From the NCBI GenBank assembly GCA_902729315.2, contig LR746269.1:6782231-6846230 (forward strand): a stretch of DNA of 64,000 nt, read 5' to 3'. This DNA comes from Spirodela intermedia (lineage: Eukaryota > Streptophyta > Magnoliopsida > Alismatales > Araceae). The notes beneath the pieces were generated by a model. The model was not told the origin of the DNA. It saw nothing but the letters and a program-made list of their open reading frames with translations, and made no database searches. This document shows, in pieces, positions 45,673 through 57,810 of the stretch (positions within the stretch are counted from its first letter, which is position 1; every line of letters begins with the position of its first letter). Made by a program: the position numbers and the translations under genes.

Positions 45673-46878
45673 ATGGAGTCCAGCATCCTCGACTCCCTCG
45701 GCACCGACATCATCGGCGTGATGTCGCCGGTGTCCATCTGCATGCTACTCGTGGTTCTCCTCGTCTATTCTCTCTCCACGCCTAGCGATCTCGCTGCAGC
45801 TGCCCCCGCCGTAACGACCGCTGCAACGTTGGTGTACCAGGAGTCGCCCGCCGATTCCCCGTCTCAGAAGCTCGAGGGGGCCCTCCTGAATGCTGTCGTC
45901 TTCGTGCTGCTCATCGCTGCCGTAACTTTCCTTCTCCTCCTTCTCTACTACTACAACTGCACAAACTTCCTCAAGAACTACATGCGCTTCTCTGCCTTCT
46001 TTGTTCTCGGCTCCATGGGGGGATCGATTCTACTCTCCCTTGTCCAGCGCTTCTCCTTGCCTCTCGACGCCTTCACCTGCGCGATTTTCATCTTTAATTT
46101 CTCGATAGTGGGAGTGCTCTCGGTATTTTCTGTTAGCGTGCCGATCCTTCTGAGGCAGGCCTACATGGTTGCCCTAGGCATCATAGTCGCAGCTTGGTTC
46201 ACGAAGCTTCCCGAATGGACGACATGGGCGCTTCTGATGGCGCTCGCTGTGTATGATCTGATCGCCGTCCTTGCTCCCGGAGGGCCGCTCAAGCTCCTGG
46301 TGGAGCTGGCTTCAAGCAGGGATGAGGAGCTCCCCGCTCTCGTCTACGAGGCGCGACCTAATGTTTCCACCAGGCCTGTCACTGGTTCCCTCGAGCTTCA
46401 GCCTGCATCCCACCTCGCCCGCGCTTCGGCCATCGAGATTGTCAATCTGGAAGCAGAGATTGTTGAGAACTCGTCCGTGAGGAGTTCGATTGTGGAAATT
46501 GAGCAAGTCGAGGAGGAGAGATCGCCGTTGGTAGGAAGTCGTGAAAGGCAACAGATGCGGAGCACAGAAAGAGGTGACTCTTCGGGCCACAGTGAGCTGA
46601 TGGAGACGACTCGAGGTATCAAACTGGGTCTGGGGGATTTCGTTTTTTACAGTGTGCTTGTGGGACGAGCTGCAATGTACGATCTGATGACTGTGTATGC
46701 GTGCTATTTGGCGATCATATCAGGGCTTGGATGCACACTTATTCTGCTTTCAGTTTGCCGTCAGGCTTTGCCTGCTCTTCCTATCTCCATCGCCCTAGGG
46801 ATCATTTTCTATTTTCTGACCCGGTTGTTGATGGAACCATTTGTGGTTGGTATATCCAGCCAGTTGGTGATGTTGTAA
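45673..46878 (+). CDS. Presenilin (intramembrane aspartyl protease, gamma-secretase-type catalytic subunit homologue)
   Basis: Intronless frame of 401 aa. The sequence shows about nine hydrophobic segments. The catalytic aspartates are Asp195 in AVYDLIAVLAP and Asp322 in GLGDFVFYS, with the PAL motif at residues 367-369 (ALPALPIS). A polar, poorly conserved loop of about 100 residues lies between the two catalytic helices, where presenilins are normally cut during maturation. Animal presenilins cleave Notch and other single-pass proteins. Plants keep presenilin genes without Notch, and their roles (endomembrane, possibly chloroplast or growth) are less defined. The length is close to the shorter Arabidopsis presenilin, and intronless structure is also seen there. 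GC-rich codon use contrasts with the retrotransposon flank. Confidence 0.95.
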   Translation: MESSILDSLGTDIIGVMSPVSICMLLVVLLVYSLSTPSDLAAAAPAVTTAATLVYQESPADSPSQKLEGALLNAVVFVLLIAAVTFLLLLLYYYNCTNFLKNYMRFSAFFVLGSMGGSILLSLVQRFSLPLDAFTCAIFIFNFSIVGVLSVFSVSVPILLRQAYMVALGIIVAAWFTKLPEWTTWALLMALAVYDLIAVLAPGGPLKLLVELASSRDEELPALVYEARPNVSTRPVTGSLELQPASHLARASAIEIVNLEAEIVENSSVRSSIVEIEQVEEERSPLVGSRERQQMRSTERGDSSGHSELMETTRGIKLGLGDFVFYSVLVGRAAMYDLMTVYACYLAIISGLGCTLILLSVCRQALPALPISIALGIIFYFLTRLLMEPFVVGISSQLVML

Positions 46879-48695
46879 CTGATCACTCTCTATCCATAGT
46901 AGTTCTTTGTCTGATGAATATAGGCATCATGTGCTGAAAGAAAATGGAATCATTTGATGTGATCTACACACAGTGAGTTGACATGTTCGAATGTTATCAG
47001 AATTCTTTTTCTTCTCCTTATAATATACCATACTTGAAGAATACAATGGAAACAATATGATTCTGACAATCTATGAGCCTCATGGATGATTCAGGTAAAC
47101 TAGCTAAAGATCTGGTAGCTCCATCCAATGAAAAAGATGGGACAAATTTTCCCTTTGCGAGTTGCAATTTCTTTTCGAATGATTAACGTTTCTTAACACG
47201 ATCTATGCACAGGGAGGATATGATTCACTCCACGTTTCATAATACATCATGTCTACCCAACAGATCTAAATGAACATGTAAATTTATAAAGATATGGTAT
47301 CTTTTTCTTCAGATTGGATTCTTACTTTTAGCAGCATTTGTAAATTTGTATTGAGACAGAAGTTTCCATCAGTTATGGAAGTGAAAAGTATTGAACAAGG
47401 TAATTTTTTGCTGTAAGCATATGGCATGTCTCGGACATTCCAGTCAACAGAAAACTTTTCTTCCGTTGTTGATTTATTTGTAAAGTTCTGAACGATTGAA
47501 AGTATGTAGCTCCCGTGTCTGTCAATACATTCCCAATTCAGTTGGCACAGCATGACTCATATTCATATTTTAAACCTTTGCACAAAGAAGTTTATTTTTC
47601 CGTTGATTCTCAGAATGGAATTGGCTTTCCAGTCTCATGAAGTGTGATAATCATTTTTGTATCTCATTATGGGGATTAAAAATCAGCTAATCTCTAGGTA
47701 AGATTGTTTCCATTTATGAAGAAATGCAGGAAGAAGTGGACGACTGTAAACCTGGCATGTGAAAACATGTTCTCATGTTTAGCAGAAATGATGGAGAGAT
47801 TCTGTCTTTCCGGTCATCCACCAGCAAGCCAGCTTATTATCTACACAAAGTTACGTGGGTATTGCTGCCTGAACCATAGATATGCATATTTATGATATTA
47901 GAGCGAAATATAAGTTTAATCAGGTTTTACTTTCATTATTTGGACCTTTTGAACTACTGAATCTTAGGGTTTAAAAGTGTACGTTCCTATGTATAAACGA
48001 TTGGACGACATTTAGTTGCTTGTATTCTGAAAACAGTTGTATTTAACGTCGTATTTTTATATTTACCACAGTAATGTCTTCATTGGCGTCCAATTGAGAA
48101 CCCATTAGAGAAGCCATTGATGTCTGTGCCTTCTTGGCGGATTCTGAGAGCCTGCCTCTGGCGTGTTAGCCCAACCTTTCCCGCAGGGGCTGTTAAGCGG
48201 GATTGCCTAGTGGAGATCACAGTGCCACGAGAAAGCACTTAACTCCAGCGAGCTGTGTGTGGGGTGGATCGTGGCCACCAACTGGGATTCAAAAAAGATC
48301 TAGCCCTATTCAGATGACAAGATATGATAATTTTTTTGATAACTTGGTGAACTATCAATCTTCGGAGTAGAAAACGATTCTCTGCATTTTCTTCGGAGTA
48401 CAAGATGGTTCTGCACTGATGTTAAGTAAAAGAAGGTCTGTTTGGAGTTAAATTCTGAATTCTATGGTGAAAGACTACCGAAACAGCTTATTCTCTTTTA
48501 CAGGCAGCGGAATTGGAAGCATAGCAAGACAAGCCACATCTTGAAGAAAGAGAGTAATGAACACTTATGTATCAAAATGATCATTGAGACTGGGATTCCC
48601 CTTTTATGTCGCCACGGAGATTGTGTTCATTTTCTCAGATCAGAACTCTTCAAAACGCCAGCTGTTTTGTATGCAAACAAGGGCTCTCAGTTGAT
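46879..48695. other. Intergenic region between presenilin and Sec14-like gene
   Basis: AT-rich, with only short meaningless frames. 48100-48290 is GC-richer and hairpin-prone in appearance (GCGGGATTGCCTAGTGG near 48197) but matches no RNA gene I know. The presenilin 3' UTR lies at the left end and the Sec14-like 3' UTR at the right end. Confidence 0.45.
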
Positions 48696-50524
48696 TCATT
48701 TCATCTGAACGGCTAGAGCTTGTTCTTCTGGGACAGAGACTACACTGCCTTTGCAGACGACCTGGCATGTCAAATGGTCTTCAGGAAGCTTGGGCGTAGC
48801 TTCTGGTTGTTCTGGGGAAGAACCCTCAATGGATGAAGGAGCTTCATCGGATGCATCTGACTGAGCTTCCTCACCTGGCTGGAGAATGGGCTCTGACAGC
48901 TCTGCGGCCTGGGTGACCATCACAGCATCTTTTTCTTCAGTGGGGTGCAAATCTCCAGGCGACGACGTGGGATCAGAGAATTTCATCTCATCCTTCTTCA
49001 TTCTCTCTTGGAACTCATTATAGTCAAATTCAATAGGATTGTGCCCTCCAAACGCAGATTCCAGTTCATCCAGATCAAACAACTCCTCCATCATCTTCTG
49101 GCTCTCTGGGTCATCAGAGAAAATGAACTTCACCTTCTGATACGTCTCTGACTCCAGGAAGGGCCTCACAAGCTGCACCCATGAATCATCACAAGGATTT
49201 AACCAAATGTATTATAATTTCCAGTAGGGATCTTCACAAAGGTAAAGTATTTCAGCAATGTCACCTTCCGAAATTGCTCGAATATCTTCGGAGGATTGTA
49301 GAGGATTGCTAATCCCAACATCTCAGGGTAGAAGTCCTGCAACACGTGAGCTGTCTCTCTGGTGACATTCATCGAGACACTTCCCATATTCCAGCCTTGG
49401 AAGTCGATTAGCCACACCATCTGCTCCTGACCTTTTGGAAAATTCAAGATGCAATTCTCCATGCAGTAGATCCAGTACCTGATCTGCCCCTTGGTCGAGT
49501 TTGTGTTCTGAGAAGAACGACCAATTCTTAGACAAGTGTAAGCTGTGAAAGCGCTTATTGTTTTCCCATACTTGTGACTTGATGTTACCTGCAACCCAGG
49601 CTTCATGACGAGAACGGGCCTTCCGAACTTGTCTAGGTACTTGGCCCTGTAGATCTTCCCAGTCTTGGCCTCCTCAGCAATCTCTTCCTGGCAGTCACAC
49701 AGGAAACAATGACCTCAGAACGAAGAATCTGGAGATAAATATTTTGGTTTAGTAAGGCCATTGCGTCCTCATCTGTGTAGGAAACCAGATGAAATATTTT
49801 TACCTTTCGAAGGGATTGGCATCAGACTGCAGAAAATATGTAATCAACACGGCAAATATATGGTTGATTCGAGGTTGGTAATCTGAATTATCTTTCAATA
49901 ATGTTCGATCTATGCTGCCCATTTGATTCATATCTGATATTATAATGAAGAACTATATCATCTTTCTTTCCAAATGTCTTTTTTGTTCAATTATTGATTC
50001 GCATTCAGAGGAAAAGATCATGGAGAAAGATCATACCCAGCGAATTGCCTCAGGCTTGTACTTCAGCCTCCATTCGAGAGCTTCTCTCAGCATTTTACTA
50101 GCCTTTTTGGTGCTCCCGTTCCTTGCAATGAGGTATCTTGAAATGGAAGCATCTGAGCATGAGCTTGGCAGCTTGGTGGACAAGGGCCCCACAAGCTTCC
50201 GAACCTCATCGATCTGGATGATGAAGAAAAACACTATTAGATGCTGATATAGCCTGAGGAAAACTAAGATTAGTAGCTGAATTAGATGGAGAATTTCTTA
50301 AGGCTTAGACCCAGTCAACGATTTATGAACATGGTTATTTTTTTTTATATATATATTTTTTTTGCGAGGTGTTTGCAAGATTTTTCAATGCCATGAATTT
50401 TAGACCAGAAGCAGAGCCTAATGACCATGAAAAAGAGACCAAGTTGCTGCATTACCTTCATTCGCTGTTCAGCAGTTGACAATGCTTTCTGACGGCCATT
50501 TGACCTTGATTTGTTCGAAGACAT
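48696..50524 (-). CDS. Sec14/CRAL-TRIO domain phosphatidylinositol transfer protein
   Basis: Five exons on the minus strand: 50456-50524, 50037-50213, 49589-49687, 49265-49507 and 48696-49172, totalling 1065 nt (354 aa). A short basic start (MSSNKSRSNGRQKALSTAEQ) leads into the CRAL-TRIO N-terminal helices (SISRYLIARNGSTKKASKML). The lipid-binding domain follows, with YLDKFGRPVLVMKPG, MVWLIDFQGWNM and FYPEMLGLAILYNPPKIFE. The tail after PFLESETYQKVKFIF is about 110 residues, acidic and rich in Glu, Pro and Ser, and probably disordered. Sec14-type proteins exchange phosphatidylinositol and phosphatidylcholine and stimulate PI kinases; short plant members like this one are often labelled random slug protein 5-like. 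No GOLD or nodulin domain is present. Confidence 0.92.
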
Positions 50525-51540
50525 GCTTCAAAAGTCAACGGGGCTCCCTGGTTAAGCTGAAGATTAACCCCTGGTAAGGCAGCTTGTGTTTAGGAACAGA
50601 AGGAAAATTGTTGCCACTGATCTGAACATATTTCCATTTTTTCCTAGTGAAATTTTGTGGATTCCACTGGTAAGCAAAGCAAGTTGTACTGATTTGGCAT
50701 AAAACTTATATGAATTGTGGCATATGATTGAAAGAACTATGATTTGTTCTTCAGAATCATAAATATTTCAGCGGCATCAATTGCTCCTTCAATTTTTATA
50801 AGAGATGCAGTAGTACAGGTGGATCGGATGAACCAGAGACTAAAGGCCGCAGAAGACTCGGCCACTGTCCACAAAGAAACACAGAGACAGACAGCGAGAT
50901 AGAGAGAGAAAGAGAGAGAGGGTTTAGCAGTTGGAACTACACCTTTGCAGGAGATGGCCGCTGGTTAACTGCCTCAGCTTCAGAGGAAGAGGAAGCCGGC
51001 TAAAAGATTGGGGAATGGAGAAGCTACAAGTTCCACCACCTAACATTTTAGAGAGAGAGAGAGAGAGGTACAGTCAAGGCGGGGGTTGACAGGCAGGTGG
51101 GCATGCTTTGGAGCTAAGGATGGTGCGGGAGGACTCCTCCAAGAGTGGCGTATTGGCCTAACATAGCTTGGGCCCACACAGCTTACAGGCCCAGTGGGCT
51201 TCGCTCAAGGAGTCGCATCCGACCAAAGAAGTGCCCAAATATGGCCTAAATTAGCCCACTTTATACATTTTTTTTTCTTCGATAGTTAGATATGCCTAGA
51301 TAAATGGCTCCCCTCGAGCAGCTTTTGTTCTATTTTGGGTAATTTCTATCTTGCGGTGGAAATGGTCTAGTCTGGGCCGGAGCTTAAGGGAAAAGCCCGA
51401 TACCGGCCCAATTACTCCCATTCTTAAGGAAAAGCTCGGGAATTTCGTTTTAGGCCGGGGATGGCTGATGGGAACAACGTAGAGGACCAAAAATAGATAG
51501 AACACACGAGGGCTTCAGGCCCTTTTACTCTTGGGCCTGA
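50525..51540. promoter_or_regulatory. 5' region and promoter of Sec14-like gene
   Basis: From 50640 to 51070 there are GA-rich stretches (about 50880-50920 and 51051-51067), probably around the transcription start on the minus strand. From 51150 to 51540 many GGCCCA, GGGCC and GCCCA motifs occur (for example 51172, 51189, 51378, 51405, 51520), typical of site II promoter clusters. No exon was recognised. Confidence 0.4.
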
Positions 51541-51544
51541 ATTG

Positions 51545-51546
<2 letters not shown>

Positions 51547-51588
<42 letters not shown>

Positions 51589-51803
51589 ACTACCGTCGAC
51601 ATAACCATCTTACGAGTGGCGATAACCAGAGAGTCGTGTAACCCGCAAGACCAGCCCCCATCGCCCCGGATCACGCGCTGTTGTCCCCCTCTCTCTCTCT
51701 CTGTCTCAAACCCAACTACCGCCTACATAACCATCTCACGAGTGACGACGACTGCGGTGTCGTGTAACTTGCACGACCAGCTCCTATCGCCTCCGGGCAC
51801 GCG

Positions 51804-51850
<47 letters not shown>

Positions 51851-52025
51851 ACGTCTGTCCCTCTCTATGTTTCAAACCCAACTACAATCGGCAGAACCAT
51901 CTTACGAGCGGCGACAAACGGGGAGTCGTGTAACTCTCAAGACCAGTCCCCGTCGTCCCCCCCTCTCTCTCTCTCTCTCTCTCTCGCTCTACAACCCACT
52001 GACGGGGTCGGCATGAATTCCTCCG
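51547..52025 (+). repeat. Tandem repeat of GC-rich units separated by (CT)n tracts, 3-4 copies
   Basis: Units start with CAA(A)CCCAACTAC at 51582, 51707 and 51873, with a diverged ACAACCCACTGAC at 51992. Inside each full unit are an AACCATCT(T/C)ACGAG block, GTCGTGTAAC and a GACCAG block. CT tracts separate them (51547-51582, about 51690-51704, 51804-51850, 51962-51986). The unit spacing varies (125, 166, 119) because the CT tracts differ in length. Confidence 0.85.
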
Positions 52026-53290
52026 CAAGGCCCAGAGTTTCAATCCTCTTTATCACAACCCGTCTCTAGCGTCGACCCTATCCCCTTTGACTTTTCGGGT
52101 AGCGGCGCCCTAGTCTCCCGGGAGTCCTGGACGGGGTCGCCCATTATAGGGCGGCCAAATTGGGTCACCTGGCCCCACCCCCGGCCCATTCTCCTCCCCA
52201 CGCCACCACCCTCCAACCCCATCCTCCGACCGCACTTAATGGCTAGTTACCTGATCCCTCCTCCTCCCTCTCATCAATTCTCCCTCTCCCAAAACCCGCC
52301 CGCCCACGACTAGAGAGATATAGTGGGCTAGAGATAGAGAGAGAATAAGAGTTAGAGATAGAGATAGAGAGGAGAGATAGACGCTTGCAGTTGGGGCGTA
52401 GTCGTTGGTTTCTGCATGAACAGCACACGTATCTCACTGTCTATCTAGCCTGAGCCCTCTGCTATTAAAGAGCTCTTCAATGTGAAAATGATACGGTAGA
52501 GAGAGAGAGAGAGAGATTGGGTTCATGTCTTAACGGCCCAGTGGGCTGGACATGCGACCGTTCAAACCGGCGGCTGGATAGGCTTTAGCTCGTGGGCTGT
52601 CCGACATGCTGGGCCCACTGGGACCCACAAAAAGAAATGTGGGCCCCAGCCGTAGAATCCACAGGATTATTGGATAACAACGGATCACCACCTATAAGAG
52701 GGAGACAACAAAGCAGTCATCTACTTATCCACATTGGTCAGCTTTCGTCTCCGGCCCTAGTGGGCCCGTCAACGTCTGACGTGGCCCCACTAACCCAAAG
52801 TCGCTATCATCTCTCTCGGACAACCACGTCGGATCGATGGGCTGGATCTGCTGCCGCGGATCCCATCATGATCTGGCTTGCAGTTGTACGCATTGACCAC
52901 CGGGGGCCAGGCCTAGATTGACTGGCCAATCCCGTGGGCCGCCGGTCAACCAGATTAGATCGACCGTGATCAGGAACCTTGGACCATGTGGATGATCTCC
53001 AGCACCGCAAAGAACACCATTTTTTTTCAGACTAATCTGACAGAATCACATTACAAGGATTCTATCTTTTAATCGCCTGTTAGGCAGCACCCAGCTTTAA
53101 ACTGGTTCGATGAGGATTATTTATTGACGGGAAAAGAACCTTAGAAAAATGCTCAGATGCATCGGGAGAATGGAAGAAAACCAAGATCATGTGAGCTAAA
53201 ACCCAATAAGAATTACCTAACAAATGCCTGAGATCTTCAACGAGTTCTAATTTACAGGGCGACCGTGATAATCCTAGGTCGGATCGCAGC
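52026..53290. other. Intergenic, 3' side of EIN3-like gene
   Basis: GC-rich to about 53000, with a GA tract (52498-52515), TGGGCC/GGGCCC motifs (52544-52640, 52760) and GACGTGGC near 52777. The last 250 bases are AT-rich and are probably the EIN3-like 3' UTR on the minus strand. No gene was recognised. Confidence 0.4.
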
Positions 53291-55030
53291 TCAGAAGGGC
53301 CAGTTTGATCCTTCCATCTTCCCCATGGGGTTCCCTGAAACCCTAGAGAGCCCGTCTCCGGAGTCCAGTCCGGAGAAGCCGAAAGAGCTAAATCTGATGA
53401 AGTCCTCGTTGACCGGATTGGGCCTCTGGACGCTGAATCCTTGTTGAAACCCGCCGCCTACCTCGTCCCTGAAGAACGGCGGCGGCGGCGTAGGCGGCGG
53501 TAACGTGCCGCCGCGGGTGTTCTGAGCGTCGTAGGCGCCGGCGGCGGCGGGGGTGGGGCCTGAAAACAGAGCTTGTCCGAGGAAGCCATGGCCGTCGTTG
53601 GCCCGGTTGATGGCGCTGTCGTAGAAGGACAGGAGATCGCTGATGGACTTTTGCCCATCTGCCGGAATCCCCAGGCCGGAGATGTTCGCCGTCGCCGGCG
53701 GCGGCTTCTCCTCCGCCGCCGGGGGCTGGAAGCAGAAGCTGTTCTCGCTCCGACGATCGTAGTGATGGTCGCCGGTCTTGGGTTTCTTCTCGCCGGAGCC
53801 TTGCCGGAGGTGGGAACGATACTGGTCCATCATCATCATCAACTCCGTCTCCGGCGACGGTGGCCTCTTCCGGATGAACTCCAAGGAGGAGGAGGAGGAG
53901 AAGGAGGAGGAGAAGGAGGCCACTGAAGCAGCAGCCTCCTTCTTCGGCGGCGCCACCACCTCCGCCAAGTCGTCCAACCCGTCGACGTCGTACTCGCCGG
54001 TGCAACTGCTGCCGAAGGAGAAGCTCGCGGGGTCGCCGCAGGCTTCGGCGTTGACCTGAAAGCAGGAAGGAAGGGAGGACTCCTCCTGGTTGACTACCGC
54101 CGACCAGATCTGACTCTCCTTGGCAGTCATCTTGTCCTGGAGGCACTTGGACTGCCTCACCAGCTTCCTAATCTTTTCAACGTCCGGCGACATGTGCTTG
54201 ATCACCGCCGTCAAGACGCCGACTTTCCACGCCTTCTTGAGATCGTGAGGCTTCTTGTACGGCGGCGCCCCCTGGGCCCCCGTCTGGGGCCACCACTCCT
54301 CGCCGCCGGTGGGCCACCACGGCGGCGGGATTCCCCTCTCCAGGGGGAACTTCCTCTGTGGGGGGTCACAGTGCTGCATGAGAGCGGAGAGGAGGGATCC
54401 CAGAGTGGTGTCTTGAAGCTCATGCAGCGACCGGGGACCGGCACCGCCGCCGGCTGCGGCGGCGGAGATGGGTCGAGAGGGGAGGAGGCAGTTCTCGGCC
54501 TGGTACTTGGCGATGGCGGCGGGGCCGTTGCGGTCGAAGCGGACTTTTTCCTTCCACCAAGCGCGAAGGTTGTCGGAGGCGCCGCCGACGGGCTTGCCCT
54601 TCTCGGGGATGATGCCGTAGACGAAGCCCTGGGCCTTGCAGACCTCCATCATCTTCAGCATGTACTTTAGGATGCCGTCTTGGGCGCGGGACATCTTCTT
54701 CCTCCTCGCCTGTTCCTGCGACTGCCGGAGCTTGGCGGCGCCGCCGTGGTCGGCCGGCTTGGTGCCGATCTGCTGTTCCCGGAGCCGCTTCAGCTTCAGC
54801 CTGTCCCTCCACATTCTCCTCTCCAGCTCGTCGACGTCGATGTCGTCCTCGCTATCTTCGTCCTCCGGGAAGGTCTCGCCGGCGGCGGGGGCGGCCAGTG
54901 GCGCCACCGCAGCGGGCGGCGGGGCGAGGGGAGGAGAGAACGGGAAGCTCTCCACGTCGACGGACGGTGGGAGTTGCAGAAAGTCGAAGGAACCGGGGAA
55001 GCAAAACTCGTCCACTGCTATCCCTCCCAT
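53291..55030 (-). CDS. EIN3/EIL family transcription factor (ethylene signalling)
   Basis: Intronless frame of 579 aa from the ATG at 55028-55030; upstream in-frame codons contain no ATG, so this is the start. An acidic region ([19 protein letters not shown]) is followed by the basic [13 protein letters not shown]. The EIN3 DNA-binding core then follows, with [71 protein letters not shown] and [19 protein letters not shown]. The C-terminal half is Ser-, Pro- and Gly-rich, with short low-complexity runs (MMMM, SSSSS, TPPPP). EIN3/EIL proteins bind promoters of ethylene-response genes and are controlled by EBF-mediated degradation. The tail does not show the usual EIN3 terminal motif that I know, so the clade (EIN3/EIL1 or EIL3-like) is left open. 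Very GC-rich. Confidence 0.95.
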   Translation of the reverse strand: MGGIAVDEFCFPGSFDFLQLPPSVDVESFPFSPPLAPPPAAVAPLAAPAAGETFPEDEDSEDDIDVDELERRMWRDRLKLKRLREQQIGTKPADHGGAAKLRQSQEQARRKKMSRAQDGILKYMLKMMEVCKAQGFVYGIIPEKGKPVGGASDNLRAWWKEKVRFDRNGPAAIAKYQAENCLLPSRPISAAAAGGGAGPRSLHELQDTTLGSLLSALMQHCDPPQRKFPLERGIPPPWWPTGGEEWWPQTGAQGAPPYKKPHDLKKAWKVGVLTAVIKHMSPDVEKIRKLVRQSKCLQDKMTAKESQIWSAVVNQEESSLPSCFQVNAEACGDPASFSFGSSCTGEYDVDGLDDLAEVVAPPKKEAAASVASFSSSFSSSSSLEFIRKRPPSPETELMMMMDQYRSHLRQGSGEKKPKTGDHHYDRRSENSFCFQPPAAEEKPPPATANISGLGIPADGQKSISDLLSFYDSAINRANDGHGFLGQALFSGPTPAAAGAYDAQNTRGGTLPPPTPPPPFFRDEVGGGFQQGFSVQRPNPVNEDFIRFSSFGFSGLDSGDGLSRVSGNPMGKMEGSNWPF

Positions 55031-56208
55031 TGTTCCCGAGATGAGATCGGGGAGAGCTCTCAGACGCAGAAAATCACAGCTTTTTGGATCAACCCGAGGG
55101 TTCGGATCAAGAATCACAGCTTTTTGGATCAACCCGAGGATTTCCTGTTCATGTGGGAAATAAGAATTACGTTCAGAAACGGATGAAATTCAAGGAGATG
55201 ATATATGAGTTAGAACTATGCACCGACGTACTCGACACGACGTGAGAGAAATCGGAAACAAAGGCGAGATTTTATGCATCTCTTCCATCTAGAATCGATG
55301 AGATCATCTCCACACGAGATGCCAAATCTGGTTCCGGCGAGAATACAGACAATCTCCTCGATTTCTGCTCCCACATGAAGGAAAATAAAATAACCTGGGT
55401 TGACCGAGAAGCTGAGGGGTGGGGGAGAGAGCACAGACAGAGAGCCTGGAAACAGCCACTGCGACGGATGCGAATCATATTCAGAGAGATGCTCGGCCTG
55501 TTAAGAATAACTTGGCCAAAACCATCGTGAACCTCAGAATTCTTCCTATAACAGAATGACCGCAGCGAGGCCCACGAGGGGGCAGAAAGACGGCGACCGA
55601 GAACGGAAACTGCGGCGGGGAACTCTCGGTGTGATCCGTGAAGACGAGAGAGAGATAGAGAGGGAGAGAGAATGGAGAGGGCGACGATGACGATGAGAGA
55701 GAGTGCATCTGCATGGTGAACTCTCTGGTTTTGCCTTGTCTTCATGAGAGTCGAGTTCGGGTAGCCGAGGATTCAGAGGACGAAGACGGGGAGATCAGAA
55801 ACTGAGACGACAGTAAATCGTGAAACAAACAGAAGCAGAATAAAAAGGAGAGGAAGGAGGAGGAAGAGAAGAAGAAGAAGAAGAAGAACCAGAGTAGCCA
55901 CGGAATGAACAAAAAATCGGACAAGTAGCAACTTCAGTCGTCTTACCTGGGAAATAAGAGAGACTAAGCGTTGCAGGTACAAAGTACTCTTCTTTGGGCT
56001 CCTCCTCAGCCCCTCCGGGACGCCATGAAAACACTTTCCCCCGAGCTCGAACGCCGCGCAGGTCCAGCGGTAGCAACGGAGGGAGAGGATAAGATAGGAG
56101 AGGAGACGGTGGATGCCCGGATGCCGAAGATTGAACGAGGAAAAAGGGGGGATCCGGGGCCAGAAGTTGAGTCTCGTGGGATGATGAGGACGCTGTTAGA
56201 TAGAGAGC

Positions 56209-56250
<42 letters not shown>

Positions 56251-56320
56251 TCGGCCTTGGCCTCTTGTTGCACTGGCTCCTCCCGCAGAGGGCGAGCCGC
56301 TTGATATACTGTAACAGTCT
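55031..56320 (-). promoter_or_regulatory. Spliced 5' leader and promoter of EIN3-like gene
   Basis: On the minus strand, a donor GTAAGACG ending at about 55946 and an acceptor AACAG ending at 55149 define a likely leader intron of about 800 bases. It joins a first leader exon to the exon with the ATG, a structure common in EIN3 genes. A TATA-like TATATCAAG sits near 56303-56311 and a GA tract at 56217-56246 on the plus strand. Within the second leader exon the 26-base block around CACAGCTTTTTGGATCAACC is directly duplicated (about 55075 and 55112, 37 bp apart). Confidence 0.5.
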
Positions 56321-57250
56321 TCCACTGACTCTGGTTAAGTTAACATCGACTCCCAGTTAAGCTCCTCCGCGTCGGAAGCTGCGTTCTACGTGGCCTCAAG
56401 ATTGCTCTCAAACGTGGTCGCCCCTGATTGGTTGTGTTACACCTCTCGTACGTCCGACCATGCCGCTTCCCTACATGAGCTTGAAGTATATTAAAATTAC
56501 GACACCTCCAAAGATAATAGCGTTATAAATTATCTCTCTTAATCCTTTTAATCACCGGGTTAAGACAAAATATTGGTTCTATTAATGGGTTTTCCGTAAA
56601 ATGTTCTCCCTTTTGGAGTGTTCTTCCATAAAATTTGTTTACAAACTCTCACCGCACTCGTCTTATGAAATATCTGTTTTCATAAGCACCTCATAATTGC
56701 ACCTAACCCCCCGAAAAATGTAAGAATGATCACAACCATCTCACTGTAACTAAGTTTTGTATCTCACTGATAGTCACGTGATTGGAGGGCCAAAAAAAAT
56801 AATGCAAAGTAGCACGCCTACGTGGAAATCGCGGTCGATTATTTAGAAACCGGGTATATTATGCAAAAAAATAATTAAATATATAAATGTTTACGAACCC
56901 AACTATTTTTATTCGAGAGGGTTAAAATTATAATTTTTGGAAGGTCATGAGCGCAAATAATGTGAATTTTGGTGAAATAATACTTTGTAAAACTAATAAT
57001 CTTCTTGGCGCCAATGTTTGCTAATGAAAGTAGTAACTTTGAAAGATTTCTCTTGAAAAATACCCCCGAGATCATAAGATATTTACTTCAGTTGACACGT
57101 CGGTGAGACTAGAAGCTCTTAATGGTTATTCATATCTGAACACTATGAGAGTAGATTAATCATAAGATATCATTTTGGAAGTTATCATAAGGTACAAATA
57201 TTTATGGGTTGTTTTATGAATAAGACCCTCGTAGAGCTGACACCGCTCCC
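56321..57250. other. AT-rich intergenic region, no gene seen
   Basis: GC-rich for the first 150 bases, where an ATTGGTTGTG and CGTACGTCC block occurs, and AT-rich from 56480 on. No supported frame was found. Confidence 0.45.
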
Positions 57251-57762
57251 CTGAGAGCCAGCTTTACTGGCAACTGGAGATCTCTTGTCCGCATCCAGTT
57301 ACACTCGCAAATGGTTCTGCTTCAGCCGTCGATATCTCCGTGGGAGGAATCGGATTCCAACCCCCTATTCGATCCCGTTTTAGTCGGCGTCTTCGAGTCC
57401 GCCTACGTGGTCGACTCAGAGACGCAGGATGTGATATATTCTTTGACGTCCTCACGATGACGTCATCCAAGAACGCGTGACCCGTCGGAATCGTGACCGT
57501 CTGTCTGGTTGCTTCTTTTTCTTGCCGCCGATTTCTCCCGAAAGGCGCCAGTTGTCAGGCTGTCCTGGCCAGACCAGCTGCGAAGCTGGAACTGCCGCCG
57601 CGGGGCCGACGTTCATCAGACCTCTCTCTCTCTCTCTCTCTCTCTCTAAGACGAAACCCATGTAATTGCCCACCGGAGCGGCCGCCGATTTCTTCTCGGG
57701 GAAGGTCATTTCTTTACTCTAGAAAGGCAGGTTTCAATGACTACACTCACTTTTATCTCTAA

Positions 57763-57810
<48 letters not shown>

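Noticed and set aside
48100-48290. Possible structured RNA gene
   Set aside because: The stretch is GC-richer than its surroundings but shows no tRNA arms or any RNA family signature that I know.
53388-54146. Long overlapping frames on both strands within the EIN3-like gene
   Set aside because: They are shadows of a GC-rich real coding frame. Their products are Arg-, Pro- or Ala-rich and have no domain.
55031-55132. N-terminal extension of the EIN3-like protein
   Set aside because: The frame is open but contains no ATG, so the start at 55030 was kept. It is noted only as a possible non-AUG start.
57264-57470. Basic minus-strand frame in the GC-rich stretch
   Set aside because: The product is a short Arg-rich low-complexity peptide that overlaps other frames on the opposite strand.
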